DNA of 64,000 nucleotides from an uncultured Bryobacteraceae bacterium (GTDB taxonomy: Bacteria > Acidobacteriota > Terriglobia > Bryobacterales > Bryobacteraceae): contig CALDSU010000014.1 in the NCBI GenBank assembly GCA_937924525.1, positions 186,001 to 250,000 on the forward strand. Direction: 5' to 3'. Of this stretch, positions 45,873 through 54,191 are shown one piece after another (the first letter of the stretch is position 1; every line of letters starts with the position of its first letter). The notes beneath the pieces are model-generated. The model saw only the letters and a list, made by a program, of their open reading frames with translations, was not told the origin of the DNA and made no database searches. The translations under genes and the position numbers were made by a program.

Positions 45873-46649
45873 CTATTCGGCCAGCGAAGGCCAGCGCGGC
45901 GCGCGCTTTGCGCGGAACGCACGCACGCCTTCGGCAAAATCGGGGCTGCGGAACTGTTCTTCGCGGAACCGGAAGGCGGTGCGCCCGGCTTCCATGAGGC
46001 TCTTGCCGCGCGTTTCGGCCACGAAGAGCAAGCCGCTGCGCACGGCGTCCAGGCTGGACTCCGCCAGACCGCGCGCCACTTCCGCGGCGCGCTCCGCCAG
46101 AGCATCCGCCGGACAGACCGCGTGCACCAAGCCGAGGCGTTCGGCCTCGCGGGCATCCACCTGCCGGCCGGTGAGGCACAGTTCCACGGCCCGCCGCTCG
46201 CCCACGGCCATGGCCAAGGCGCGAAAAACCACATAGGGGAACAGGCCGATCCGGATCTCGGTGAGCGCAAAGCGCGCGTCCTCGGAGGCGAGCGCCACGT
46301 GCGCGTTCGCCACCAGGCCCACTCCTGCGGCGAAGGCGGGTCCTTGCACCGCCGCGACAAGAGGCTTGGTCGCCCGCGCGGCTTCGGTGAACAGCTGCTC
46401 GTGCACGTGGCTCAGTTGTTTTGCCTCCGGAGAAAATAGCTCGTCGAGATTCATGCCGGAGCAGAAGGTCGGTCCCAGGGCGTCGACCAGCACCGCGCCC
46501 ATCGCGTCGTCGTGCATCGCGTCCTCGATGCCGTCTACCAGCGCCCGACACGTGGCGAAGTCGAGCGCATTATGCGTTTCCGGCCGGTTCAGAGTGAGCC
46601 GCAAGACCCGGCCCTCGGTGCGGCGGATCAAACCACTGGCAGGAGTCAT
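45873..46649 (-). CDS. Enoyl-CoA hydratase/isomerase family protein
   Basis: A 258-residue crotonase-fold protein starting MTPASGLIRR. Conserved regions: LRLTLNRPETHNALD, LGPTFCSGMNLDEL (oxyanion-hole region) and KPLVAAVQGPAFAAGVGLVANAHVALAS. The catalytic glutamate region is less canonical (TEIRIGLFPYVV), so hydratase, isomerase or hydrolase activity cannot be separated. The frame runs open upstream to 46757 but the family start is at 46649. It lies 32 bases before the PHP lipoprotein gene on the same strand. Confidence 0.87.
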   Translation of the reverse strand: MTPASGLIRRTEGRVLRLTLNRPETHNALDFATCRALVDGIEDAMHDDAMGAVLVDALGPTFCSGMNLDELFSPEAKQLSHVHEQLFTEAARATKPLVAAVQGPAFAAGVGLVANAHVALASEDARFALTEIRIGLFPYVVFRALAMAVGERRAVELCLTGRQVDAREAERLGLVHAVCPADALAERAAEVARGLAESSLDAVRSGLLFVAETRGKSLMEAGRTAFRFREEQFRSPDFAEGVRAFRAKRAPRWPSLAE

Positions 46650-46756
46650 GGCGCAGTCCCACTTCGAGTGTAGGCGGACGACGCGGGAAAGTCGCGCCTC
46701 CGCGCCGGCGTCGGCTTCGACAGTTAGGGAGACAGCCAAGACCCCACCGCCGAGCA

Positions 46757-46782
46757 CCGACCGGCAGGGAGAGGCCGGTCGG
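46757..46782 (-). repeat. 9-bp perfect inverted repeat (hairpin)
   Basis: CCGACCGGC and GCCGGTCGG flank the 8-base loop AGGGAGAG (plus-strand reading). It lies between the ceramidase-like gene and the enoyl-CoA hydratase gene, both on the minus strand. No T run follows it on either strand, so it is at best a processing or stability hairpin. Confidence 0.5.
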
Positions 46783-46869
46783 AACCCGAAACCCTGCCCC
46801 TTCGCTTCCGCTCGTGGCTCTGTCGCTTCGGTGGTTTGCGGGAGACGACCGTCAACCCGGCGCGGGCGG

Positions 46870-48189
46870 TTAGTCGCTTCCCGTCCGCTTCACCAGTTCG
46901 TCGAACTTTTCGGCGATCAACTCCTCCACCGCGGCGCCAAACGGGCTCGGCAGGCCGTAGGGCACCATCGCTCCGCCGCCCTCGTATCCGCCTTCCCGCA
47001 ACACCCGCAGCGACGGGATATAGGTAAACACGTCGTTCGAATACGCCGCGATCCAGGTGTCGTCCCAACCGTATTGCTTTTTGAAGCGCAGCGCGTAGTC
47101 CACCACGACTTCGCCGGCCATCACAATCATTTTCAGGTCGCCGCCAAACTGCCACACCTGCGCCGTGTACGGGTATTTTTCGGGAAGTTTGCCGTCGCGG
47201 GCCAGCAGCTGTAGCATCAGATCGGCATGCTGGCGGTCCATGAAATGGCTGGCCTCGCGTTTGCGCCGTTCCCACTCTTCCCTCCCCGGCGGTTTCGAGA
47301 AAGGCACATCCACCGTATCGAGCGCGACCCGGAGCGGTCCGCGCACCGGTTTCATCTTGCCCTTGAGCACGTTGGCGACTTCGGTGGCGAGCGTGTCTCC
47401 GTAACGTTCGGCCAGTTTGAGCTCGCGCCGCGGCAGGGGGTTGGCGTCGCCGCCGGCGCCGGTGACGAAGAGCGCGGTCGTGCCCGGCATCGCCCGCTCG
47501 ATTGCGGACTGCGCGTAGCCGGGCCAGTCGCCGTTGACTTTGTGCTCATCGAGCACCGTGGCATGACACGCGTACCCGAACACCACGGCCAGAACCTTGC
47601 CATCCGCGCCGGTTACTTTCAGCACGGGGACGTCATGATCCACCGGTCCGGGCCACTCGCGATGCCCTACCCGCCGCCGATTCACAGCGAAGCCAGCCAG
47701 TCCCTGACCAAACTCCAGCGTGACCGCCTGACGATTGTTCATCGCCTCGCCGATCACCGCGACCACGCGCTCCAGCAGCCAGTCCGTGTACCGGTTGCAC
47801 TGCGCGAACTGCGCGTCGGTCATGGGATACGCCACGCGCAGGACGTAGCCGGTCACCGGCGCGCTGTGCGTGTGCGACGCGTTCAGGATCAGGCGTTCCC
47901 GCGGGAGCTGGTGCTGCTGCCGGACCCGGTCGGCGACCACCTTCGACATCTGCGCATTGAAGCCCAGGATATCCGCCGTAACCAGGACCGAGACCGCGCC
48001 AGAGTCGTCTTCAAGGGCCAACGCCTTGGCGTAGATAGGATGCGTCACGCCCTCGGAGGGACGGGTCCGCGCCGCGTAGCCCCCCAGCCAGACCGGATCC
48101 TGCGGCGTAATGTCCGCCGTCGCCACCCCGGCTTTCCAGCCTGCGGCGAGCGGCGCCGCCGTCATTGTCAAAACCAACAGCCACTTCAT
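46870..48189 (-). CDS. Neutral/alkaline ceramidase-like exported protein
   Basis: A 439-residue protein with a signal peptide (MKWLLVLTMTAAPLAAG). The family pattern begins KAGVATADITPQDPVWLGGY and continues with ILNASHTHSAPVTGY (zinc histidines), FGYACHATVL, VNGDWPGYAQSAIE and FVTGAGGDANP. These match the neutral ceramidase N-terminal catalytic domain; the C-terminal immunoglobulin-like domain of true ceramidases appears reduced. It likely hydrolyses an amide, but many homologues in this phylum are of unknown substrate. The start at 48189 is set by the signal peptide. Confidence 0.8.
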   Translation of the reverse strand: MKWLLVLTMTAAPLAAGWKAGVATADITPQDPVWLGGYAARTRPSEGVTHPIYAKALALEDDSGAVSVLVTADILGFNAQMSKVVADRVRQQHQLPRERLILNASHTHSAPVTGYVLRVAYPMTDAQFAQCNRYTDWLLERVVAVIGEAMNNRQAVTLEFGQGLAGFAVNRRRVGHREWPGPVDHDVPVLKVTGADGKVLAVVFGYACHATVLDEHKVNGDWPGYAQSAIERAMPGTTALFVTGAGGDANPLPRRELKLAERYGDTLATEVANVLKGKMKPVRGPLRVALDTVDVPFSKPPGREEWERRKREASHFMDRQHADLMLQLLARDGKLPEKYPYTAQVWQFGGDLKMIVMAGEVVVDYALRFKKQYGWDDTWIAAYSNDVFTYIPSLRVLREGGYEGGGAMVPYGLPSPFGAAVEELIAEKFDELVKRTGSD

Positions 48190-48432
48190 CAAAACCACGG
48201 CTCCTTCTGAAATACTCGCGCCCGAGACGCCGAACCGCACCCGCGGGGCGCCTCCCGGCATCAACGAATTCCTCACGCCGGCTCCGGCCGCCTCAGGATG
48301 GCCCGGAGCGCTCCCCCGGTAAGTCTCCAGGATGATTCGGAGTGGTACTGATCGTAGCATCGCGATCCTGGCCCCGTTGAAGCATCCGAATCGCGGCATG
48401 CGGAAGATCCCTCATCCGGCGTGTGCTGGCGG

Positions 48433-49665
48433 CTAAATATAGTCCGGCGAGCCGTCGGCGCGGAACGCAAACCCCCGATGCCAGGGCTTCGGCGGATAAT
48501 GCCGGAACGCCTCTTCGTTGACCTCATACCCCCAGCCCGGCTTCTCGGGAATCTCCAGGTAGCCGTCCTTCACCAGAATCGGATCCTTGATCAAATCCTT
48601 GCGCGGGGACGTATCGTCCGGGTGGTATTCCAGAATCAAAAAATTCGGCGTCGACGCGGCGAAGTGCACGTTGATCATGGTGGCCAGCGGCCCCATCGGG
48701 TTGTGCGGCGCCACGGTCACGTAATGCGCCTCGGCCATGGCCGCAATCTTCTTCAGCTCCAGGACGCCGCCGGCCAGGCAAATGTCCGGCTGCACGATAT
48801 CGGCGGCGTCGCGCGCCAGGATTTCCCGGAACTCGTACTTGGTGTACAGGCATTCGCCGGTGGCCAGCGGGATGCCGATCTTGGCTTTCAGCCCGGCCAG
48901 CGCGTCGACGTTCTCCATGCGGATGGGCTCTTCCAGAAAGAACGGCCGTGCGGGCTTCAGCGCCTCGGCCATCTGGACGCCGCGGATCGGCTCGAACAGC
49001 GTTGCGTGGGCGTCGAAGGCGAGATCGACATGGGGGCCGACGGCCGCGCGGGCCGCTTCCGCCCGTTCGCCCGCCGCCGCGGTCACCGCGTTGTACAACA
49101 TGCGGTGCGAACCGGGCGGGTGCGGCGCCATCTTGAGAGCCGTGTAGCCATATTTCTCGACGAGCCGCTGGGCGCTTTCCGCCAGCTCCTGCGGCGTCCG
49201 GCCGCTGGCGCTTTGGTAGACTCGAATCTTCTCGCGGCACCGGCCGCCCAGCAGCATGTAGACCGGCAGGCCCGCCGCCTTACCCGCGATGTCCCAGAGC
49301 GCATGCTCGATGCCGCTGATCGCCGCGTTGATCACCGCGCCCCCGGGGAAGCGCGTGAAGTTGTACATGGTGGCCCAGAGGTACTCGACGTTGCGCGGAT
49401 CCTTGCCGGTCAGCCAGCTTTTGAAGTCCTTGATGGTGGCGACGGTGGCCTCGTCCGGGCCTACCGAGTACGCCTCTCCCCAGCCGGTGATTCCGCCGTC
49501 GGTGAGCACTTTGACGAAACAGAGGTTGCGGTGCGAGACGCTGACCAGATGCGCCTGGATGTCGGTAATCTTCAGTTGCGGCTTGCCCGAATAGCGGGGC
49601 GCGGCCTGCGCCGCCAGCGGCAGTCCGACCGCGCCGCCCTGAGCTAGAAAGTCACGCCGGTTCAT
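48433..49665 (-). CDS. Enolase-superfamily dehydratase (mandelate racemase/galactonate dehydratase type), Tat-exported
   Basis: A 410-residue protein with a twin-arginine signal (NRRDFLAQGGAVGLPLAA). The capping domain (LKITDIQAHLVSV, GWGEAYSVG) precedes the barrel with metal ligands in FDAHATLFEP (Asp, and a His two residues on), FFLEEPIRMEN and PLATGECLYT, and a catalytic His in VAPHNPMGPLAT. The Asp-x-His pattern plus the late histidine resembles galactonate/mannonate dehydratases rather than MLE. It converts a sugar acid to a 2-keto-3-deoxy acid; substrate not determined. A lut operon lies upstream on the same strand. Confidence 0.88.
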   Translation of the reverse strand: MNRRDFLAQGGAVGLPLAAQAAPRYSGKPQLKITDIQAHLVSVSHRNLCFVKVLTDGGITGWGEAYSVGPDEATVATIKDFKSWLTGKDPRNVEYLWATMYNFTRFPGGAVINAAISGIEHALWDIAGKAAGLPVYMLLGGRCREKIRVYQSASGRTPQELAESAQRLVEKYGYTALKMAPHPPGSHRMLYNAVTAAAGERAEAARAAVGPHVDLAFDAHATLFEPIRGVQMAEALKPARPFFLEEPIRMENVDALAGLKAKIGIPLATGECLYTKYEFREILARDAADIVQPDICLAGGVLELKKIAAMAEAHYVTVAPHNPMGPLATMINVHFAASTPNFLILEYHPDDTSPRKDLIKDPILVKDGYLEIPEKPGWGYEVNEEAFRHYPPKPWHRGFAFRADGSPDYI

Positions 49666-49689
49666 CGTGCCGATTATATCCCGCCGGTT

Positions 49690-50322
49690 TCAGACCACCA
49701 CCAGATGAATTTCGCCCGGCCCGTGCACGCCGCGCACCAGGATCTGCTCGATGTCGCCGGTGCGGCTGGGGCCGGTGATCAGGACCATGGCGCTCCGGGA
49801 GTCCACCGGCAAGGGTTCGCGCGCCAGCAGTTCGTCCAGTCCCGAGAGGATGCGCTCCCGCGGGATCACCGCCAGGTGGCAGGGCGGCAGCAGCGACGGC
49901 AGCCGGGATTCCTCGCGGCTGGTCAGCAGGACCACTGTGGCCGTGTCAGCGAGGGCGAAATCCGCGCAGGTAATGCCGAACGGAGCGCGGGCGCAGGCTT
50001 CCCGCAAGGCGGCCGGATCCGTCCAACCCGCCCGGACGTTGGGCAGCGCCGTGATTCCGCACTCGGCGAGAAAGGGCGCATTGGACGCCACGGCTTCCGC
50101 GCCGTTGAGCTGCTCGGCCACGTAGCGGCAGGCGTCCCGCGGCGAGGCCGCTTCGTAGAATTTTCCCGTCAGGCGCGCGATGGCCGCCCGCATCGTGCGC
50201 AGCCGGTCCTCCAGGGCTGTTTGCGCAATCCGGATGCGCGGCTCGGGAAGGGGCGCGATCGCCTGGCCAGGCTCGCGGCCCAGCGCCCGGCGGACATTCG
50301 CCAGCACGCGTTCGCGGTTCAT
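49690..50322 (-). CDS. lutC: LutC, LUD-domain lactate utilisation protein
   Basis: A 210-residue LUD-domain protein starting MNRERVLANVRRALG. Typical segments are GITCADFALADTATVVLLTS and PPCHLAVIPRERIL, and it ends in the PSRTGDIEQILVRGVHGPGE motif characteristic of LutC/YkgG. Part of the three-subunit iron-sulfur L-lactate oxidase. Its ATG overlaps the lutB stop by four bases, indicating coupling. Confidence 0.93.
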   Translation of the reverse strand: MNRERVLANVRRALGREPGQAIAPLPEPRIRIAQTALEDRLRTMRAAIARLTGKFYEAASPRDACRYVAEQLNGAEAVASNAPFLAECGITALPNVRAGWTDPAALREACARAPFGITCADFALADTATVVLLTSREESRLPSLLPPCHLAVIPRERILSGLDELLAREPLPVDSRSAMVLITGPSRTGDIEQILVRGVHGPGEIHLVVV

Positions 50323-51749
50323 GCCCGGCCTCCCCGCCGCTGCCGCCACCAGTCGCGAAACGACTGCGCGGCCGGCGCCGGCACATCGCGCTGGCTGGCC
50401 CATGCCTTCACAGGCCCGATGTTGATCAGGCCGGGCAACTCCTTCACATATCCCCCCTGCCCGGCCAGCGCCGCCGCGGCCATCAACCCGCCCATTTCGT
50501 AAACGGCAGGATGCGTCATGGCCCAAGCCCAGACCTGAAACGCCAGCCGCTCGAGCCGGTTTGCGCCCGCCCGCGTTTCCGCTTCCTTCACTTCCGCACG
50601 CAGCTCCAAAAGAATCTTCGGAATGTCAATCTTCACCGGGCAGACCTCGGCGCACTCGCCGCACAAAGTGGACGCGAAGGGCAGCCCGGGTTCATGGAAA
50701 GGCCCCATGAACTGCGGCGTGATGATCGCGCCGATCGGTCCGGAGTACACCCAGGGAAAACTGTGCCCGCCGATCTTCCGGTAGACCGGGCAGTGGTTCA
50801 GGCACGCGCCGCACCGGATGCAGAAGAGCGACTGCCGCTTGTCCGCATCGGCCAGCAGCCTGCTGCGCCCGCCGTCGAGCAGCACCACGTAGAATTCCTC
50901 CGGCCCGTCCAGTTCGCCTTCCCGCCGGGGACCCGACAGGATCGAAGAGTACGAGGTGAGCGCCTGCCCGGTGGCGCTCCGGCCCAGCAGTTTCAGAAAA
51001 ACCGCCAGGTCCTGCGCGCGTGGGATCAGCTTCTCGATGCCCGCCACCGCTACGTGAACCCGCGGTGCGCTGGTGGTCAGCCGGGCGTTGCCTTCGTTCT
51101 CCACCAGCACCACGGCCCCGGAATCCGCCACCAGGAAGTTCGCTCCGCTGATGCCGATATCCGCCTTCAGGAACTTCTCGCGCAGCACCCGCCGCGCGAT
51201 CATGGTCTGCTCTTCAATGACCTCCTCGCGCGGCGCGCCGAGCTTCGCCGTGAACAGGTCGGCGACATCGTATCGCGACAGGTGCATGGCCGGCGCCACG
51301 ATGTGGTAGGGCCGTTCACCGGTCATCTGAACGATGAATTCGCCCAGGTCGGTTTCCACCGCCTCGAGCTGGTGGCGCTCCAGCCGCTCGTTCAAATCGA
51401 TTTCCTCGCTGGTCATCGACTTGGACTTGACCAGCAGGCGCGCGCCCCGCTGCCCGGCCAGCTTGATCAGAAAGTCCTCCACCTCGTCGCCGGTGTCGCA
51501 GAAGATCACGCGCCCGCCGTTGCGCTCCACGCTGGCGGCGAACTGCTCCAGGTAATGATCCAGGTGCTCCAGGGTGTGCTTCTTCAGCTCGTGGGCGTGG
51601 GCGCGGAGTTCCTGATAGTCCGGCAAGGCGGTCTCCGTCACCGCGTGCCGGCGGTGTTCCATCAGCCGCCCAGTGGCGGCGTACACCTTGCGCTGCACCT
51701 CCGGTTCGGCGGCCACTTTGCGGATTCTTTCGTCGAAGATCGCAGACAT
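50319..51749 (-). CDS. lutB: LutB, iron-sulfur lactate utilisation protein
   Basis: A 476-residue protein combining an N-terminal LUD domain (residues ~70-300; GRVIFCDTGDEVEDF, ISGANFLVADSGAVVLVENE) with a ferredoxin-like domain holding two cluster motifs, CIRCGACLNHCPVY and CGECAEVCPVKIDIP. In Bacillus LutB is needed with LutA and LutC to oxidise L-lactate to pyruvate. It follows lutA by two bases and overlaps lutC by four. Confidence 0.94.
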   Translation of the reverse strand: MSAIFDERIRKVAAEPEVQRKVYAATGRLMEHRRHAVTETALPDYQELRAHAHELKKHTLEHLDHYLEQFAASVERNGGRVIFCDTGDEVEDFLIKLAGQRGARLLVKSKSMTSEEIDLNERLERHQLEAVETDLGEFIVQMTGERPYHIVAPAMHLSRYDVADLFTAKLGAPREEVIEEQTMIARRVLREKFLKADIGISGANFLVADSGAVVLVENEGNARLTTSAPRVHVAVAGIEKLIPRAQDLAVFLKLLGRSATGQALTSYSSILSGPRREGELDGPEEFYVVLLDGGRSRLLADADKRQSLFCIRCGACLNHCPVYRKIGGHSFPWVYSGPIGAIITPQFMGPFHEPGLPFASTLCGECAEVCPVKIDIPKILLELRAEVKEAETRAGANRLERLAFQVWAWAMTHPAVYEMGGLMAAAALAGQGGYVKELPGLINIGPVKAWASQRDVPAPAAQSFRDWWRQRRGGRA

Positions 51750-51751
51750 GG

Positions 51752-52480
51752 CTATCCCTGCCTCGCCAGCACTTCGGCCAGGTGCAGGGTGCGGACCGGG
51801 GCGCCGGCGCGGCGCAGCGCGCCTTCGAGCTGCATCAGGCAACTGGCATCGATGGAGACCACGGTTGGCGCGCCCGTCTTCAGGATCGAGTCGATTTTGG
51901 TGCGCGCCATGCCCCCGGAAACCTCCGGGAATTGGACGCTGAAGGTGCCGCCGAAGCCGCAGCACTCTTCGGCGATCTCCATTTCCCGCAGTTCCAGTCC
52001 CCGCACCCGCCGCAGGAGCCGGCGGGGACCCTCCTTGATGCTGAGTTCCCGCAACGCGTGGCAACTGTCGTGGTAAGTCACCACGCCGTCGAAGCGCGCT
52101 CCGACATCCTCCACCCGCGCGACTTCCAGCAGGAAGCGCGAAAACTCCCACACCCGGCCCGCCAAGCGCGTTGCTTCCGCTTGCCGGGCGGGATCGGCGG
52201 CAAACAGTTGGTGGTAATGGTGCGTCACCATCGCGGTGCAGGAGCCCGACGGCGCCACAATGTAGTCGCACCCGCGGAAGGTGTCCAGCAGGTGCCGGGC
52301 CACCGAGCGGGCCTCCTGCCGGTAGCCGGAGTTGAAGGCCGGCTGGCCGCAACAGGTCTGCGCTTCCGGGAAATCCACCCGGTAACCGAGGCGTTCCAGC
52401 ACCTCGACCACGGCGATCCCCACGTTCGGGCGCAACTGGTCCACCAGACAGGTGACGAAGAGCGAAACGCGGGCGGGCAT
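51752..52480 (-). CDS. lutA: LutA, cysteine-rich lactate utilisation subunit
   Basis: A 242-residue protein with two CCG domains: QTCCGQPAFNSGY and EECCGFGGTFS, each with upstream cysteines (FVTCLVDQL; YHDSCHALRE) that complete the four-cysteine/His cluster site. This is the LutA/GlpC-type subunit. The start MPARVSLFVTCLVD at 52480 agrees with the family. First gene of the lutABC operon, divergent from the GH51 gene with a 75-base gap that must hold both promoters. Confidence 0.94.
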   Translation of the reverse strand: MPARVSLFVTCLVDQLRPNVGIAVVEVLERLGYRVDFPEAQTCCGQPAFNSGYRQEARSVARHLLDTFRGCDYIVAPSGSCTAMVTHHYHQLFAADPARQAEATRLAGRVWEFSRFLLEVARVEDVGARFDGVVTYHDSCHALRELSIKEGPRRLLRRVRGLELREMEIAEECCGFGGTFSVQFPEVSGGMARTKIDSILKTGAPTVVSIDASCLMQLEGALRRAGAPVRTLHLAEVLARQG

Positions 52481-52555
52481 GAACTCTCCATTATGGCGCG
52501 GCCCCGTGCGCGGCGGCGCGGCGGCGGGTAGACTCAAAAAACGAGGAGTTTCCCG

Positions 52556-54106
52556 ATGCCGCTTACCCGCCGCGATTGGTTAGCCGGCGCGACCGCCGCT
52601 GTGCTCACCCCCCGTAAGTCCTCCGCCTGGCAGGCCACCACCCGGCGCGTGACCGTGCATCCCGCCATCGAGGTTGGCGTGATTCAGCCCGCGCTGCACG
52701 GCCATTTCGCCGAGCACCTGGGCTCGTGCGTGTACGGCGGTTTGTGGGTGGGCCGGGACTCAGCCATTCCGAACATCGACGGCTTCCGCAAACAGGCGGT
52801 GGAGGATCTGCGCGCGGTGGGCATTCCCGTGCTTCGCTGGCCGGGCGGGTGCTTCGCCGACGATTACCACTGGCGCGACGGCATCGGGCCCGCCGCCCGC
52901 CGTCCCAAACGGGTCAACCTCTGGTGGGGTAAGTATGTCGAGGACAACAGCTTTGGCACCCACGAGTTCCTGGCGCTGTGCCGCTTGATCGGCGCTGAGC
53001 CCTACCTGGCGGGCAACGTCGGCAGCGGCACTCCCGCCGAGCTTCGCGATTGGATGGAGTATTGCAACCATCCGGGGGAGAGCACGCTGGCCGAGGAGCG
53101 CAAAGCGAACGGCGCGCCCGAACCCTTCAATGTCCGCTTCTGGGGTGTCGGCAACGAAAATTGGGGGTGCGGCGGCTCGCTCACGGCGGAAGAGTACGCC
53201 GCGCTTTACCGGCGCTTTGCCACCTACCTGGGCGGTTTCGGCTCCGTGAAGCCTTATCTGATTGCGTGCGGGCCCAACAGCAACGACTTGGACTGGACCC
53301 GCCGCTTCTTCGCCTCGATGACCGCCACGCGTCTGACCTCCCGCATGCTGCCCCAAGGCTACGCCATGCATTTCTATTCCGCCGGTAAGGCTCCGGCGGC
53401 CCAGCACACCGTGGAAACCACGCAGGAGCAGTTGTCCTCGTTCGCGCGCATGGAGGACGCGATCCGGCAGCAGCGCGCGCTGCTCGATACCTACGATCCC
53501 GAGCGCAAGATCGGCCTGCTGATCGACGAGTGGGGAGTGTGGGACCGCATGGACCCCGAGGACGAGAAACGCTACGGCCGCCTGTGGCAGCCCATCACCA
53601 TGCGTGGGGCGGTGGCCGCGGCGCTGGGACTGAACGTCTTTCACCGGCAGGCCGACAAACTGGTGATGTGCAATCTCGCCCAGATCGTCAACGTGCTCCA
53701 TGCTTTGCTGCTGACCGATCAGGCCCGCTGCGTGCGCACCACCACGTACCATGCGTTCGATCTGCTCAAAGTGCACCGCAGCCGCACGGCGGTGCGGGTT
53801 GAGACGCCGCAGGACGGACCGCTGGGCCTGTCGGTGTCCGCTTCGCGCCAGGACAACGAGCTGGCCGTGAGCTGCGTCAACCCGAGGCACGACGCCGGTC
53901 TCCGGGTCGAGGTGACGCTGGCGGGGGCGCAGGCCGCTTCGGCCACGGCCAGGATTTTGCACGATCCCGATTTCAACGCCGGCAATACGTTCGCGCAACC
54001 GGACCGCATCGTGCCGCGTGCGCACCCGGCAAGCGTGCAGGCTGGCCGCGTGGAAATCGAGTTGCCTCCTCTGTCGGTGCTTACCGCGATGGTGCGCTTG
54101 AGTTGA
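52556..54106 (+). CDS. Alpha-L-arabinofuranosidase, GH51, exported
   Basis: A 516-residue protein with a Tat-like signal (LTRRDWLAGATAAVLTPRK). GH51 catalytic residues are visible: acid/base Glu201 in WGVGNENWG and nucleophile Glu325 in LLIDEWGVWD. The N-terminal core contains HGHFAEHLG and VLRWPGGCFADDYHWRDGIGP, and the C-terminal ~150 residues form the typical beta-sandwich. It releases terminal arabinofuranose from arabinan or arabinoxylan. The Oar-like receptor gene follows after 85 bases, suggesting coupled uptake. Confidence 0.93.
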   Translation: MPLTRRDWLAGATAAVLTPRKSSAWQATTRRVTVHPAIEVGVIQPALHGHFAEHLGSCVYGGLWVGRDSAIPNIDGFRKQAVEDLRAVGIPVLRWPGGCFADDYHWRDGIGPAARRPKRVNLWWGKYVEDNSFGTHEFLALCRLIGAEPYLAGNVGSGTPAELRDWMEYCNHPGESTLAEERKANGAPEPFNVRFWGVGNENWGCGGSLTAEEYAALYRRFATYLGGFGSVKPYLIACGPNSNDLDWTRRFFASMTATRLTSRMLPQGYAMHFYSAGKAPAAQHTVETTQEQLSSFARMEDAIRQQRALLDTYDPERKIGLLIDEWGVWDRMDPEDEKRYGRLWQPITMRGAVAAALGLNVFHRQADKLVMCNLAQIVNVLHALLLTDQARCVRTTTYHAFDLLKVHRSRTAVRVETPQDGPLGLSVSASRQDNELAVSCVNPRHDAGLRVEVTLAGAQAASATARILHDPDFNAGNTFAQPDRIVPRAHPASVQAGRVEIELPPLSVLTAMVRLS

Positions 54107-54191
54107 GGCGCGCCTCCGCCGGACCGTAACACAACCTTCACAGTTCCGCAGCGCCACGTTCATACGGACATGCGAATCTGAAAGGGTACCC

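Noticed and set aside
43867-46236. 789-codon plus-strand frame
   Set aside because: Opposite the propeller-PHP lipoprotein, which has clear motifs; no start context.
45841-46551. Upstream extension of the propeller-PHP frame
   Set aside because: It overlaps the enoyl-CoA hydratase gene, and the lipoprotein signal starts at 45840.
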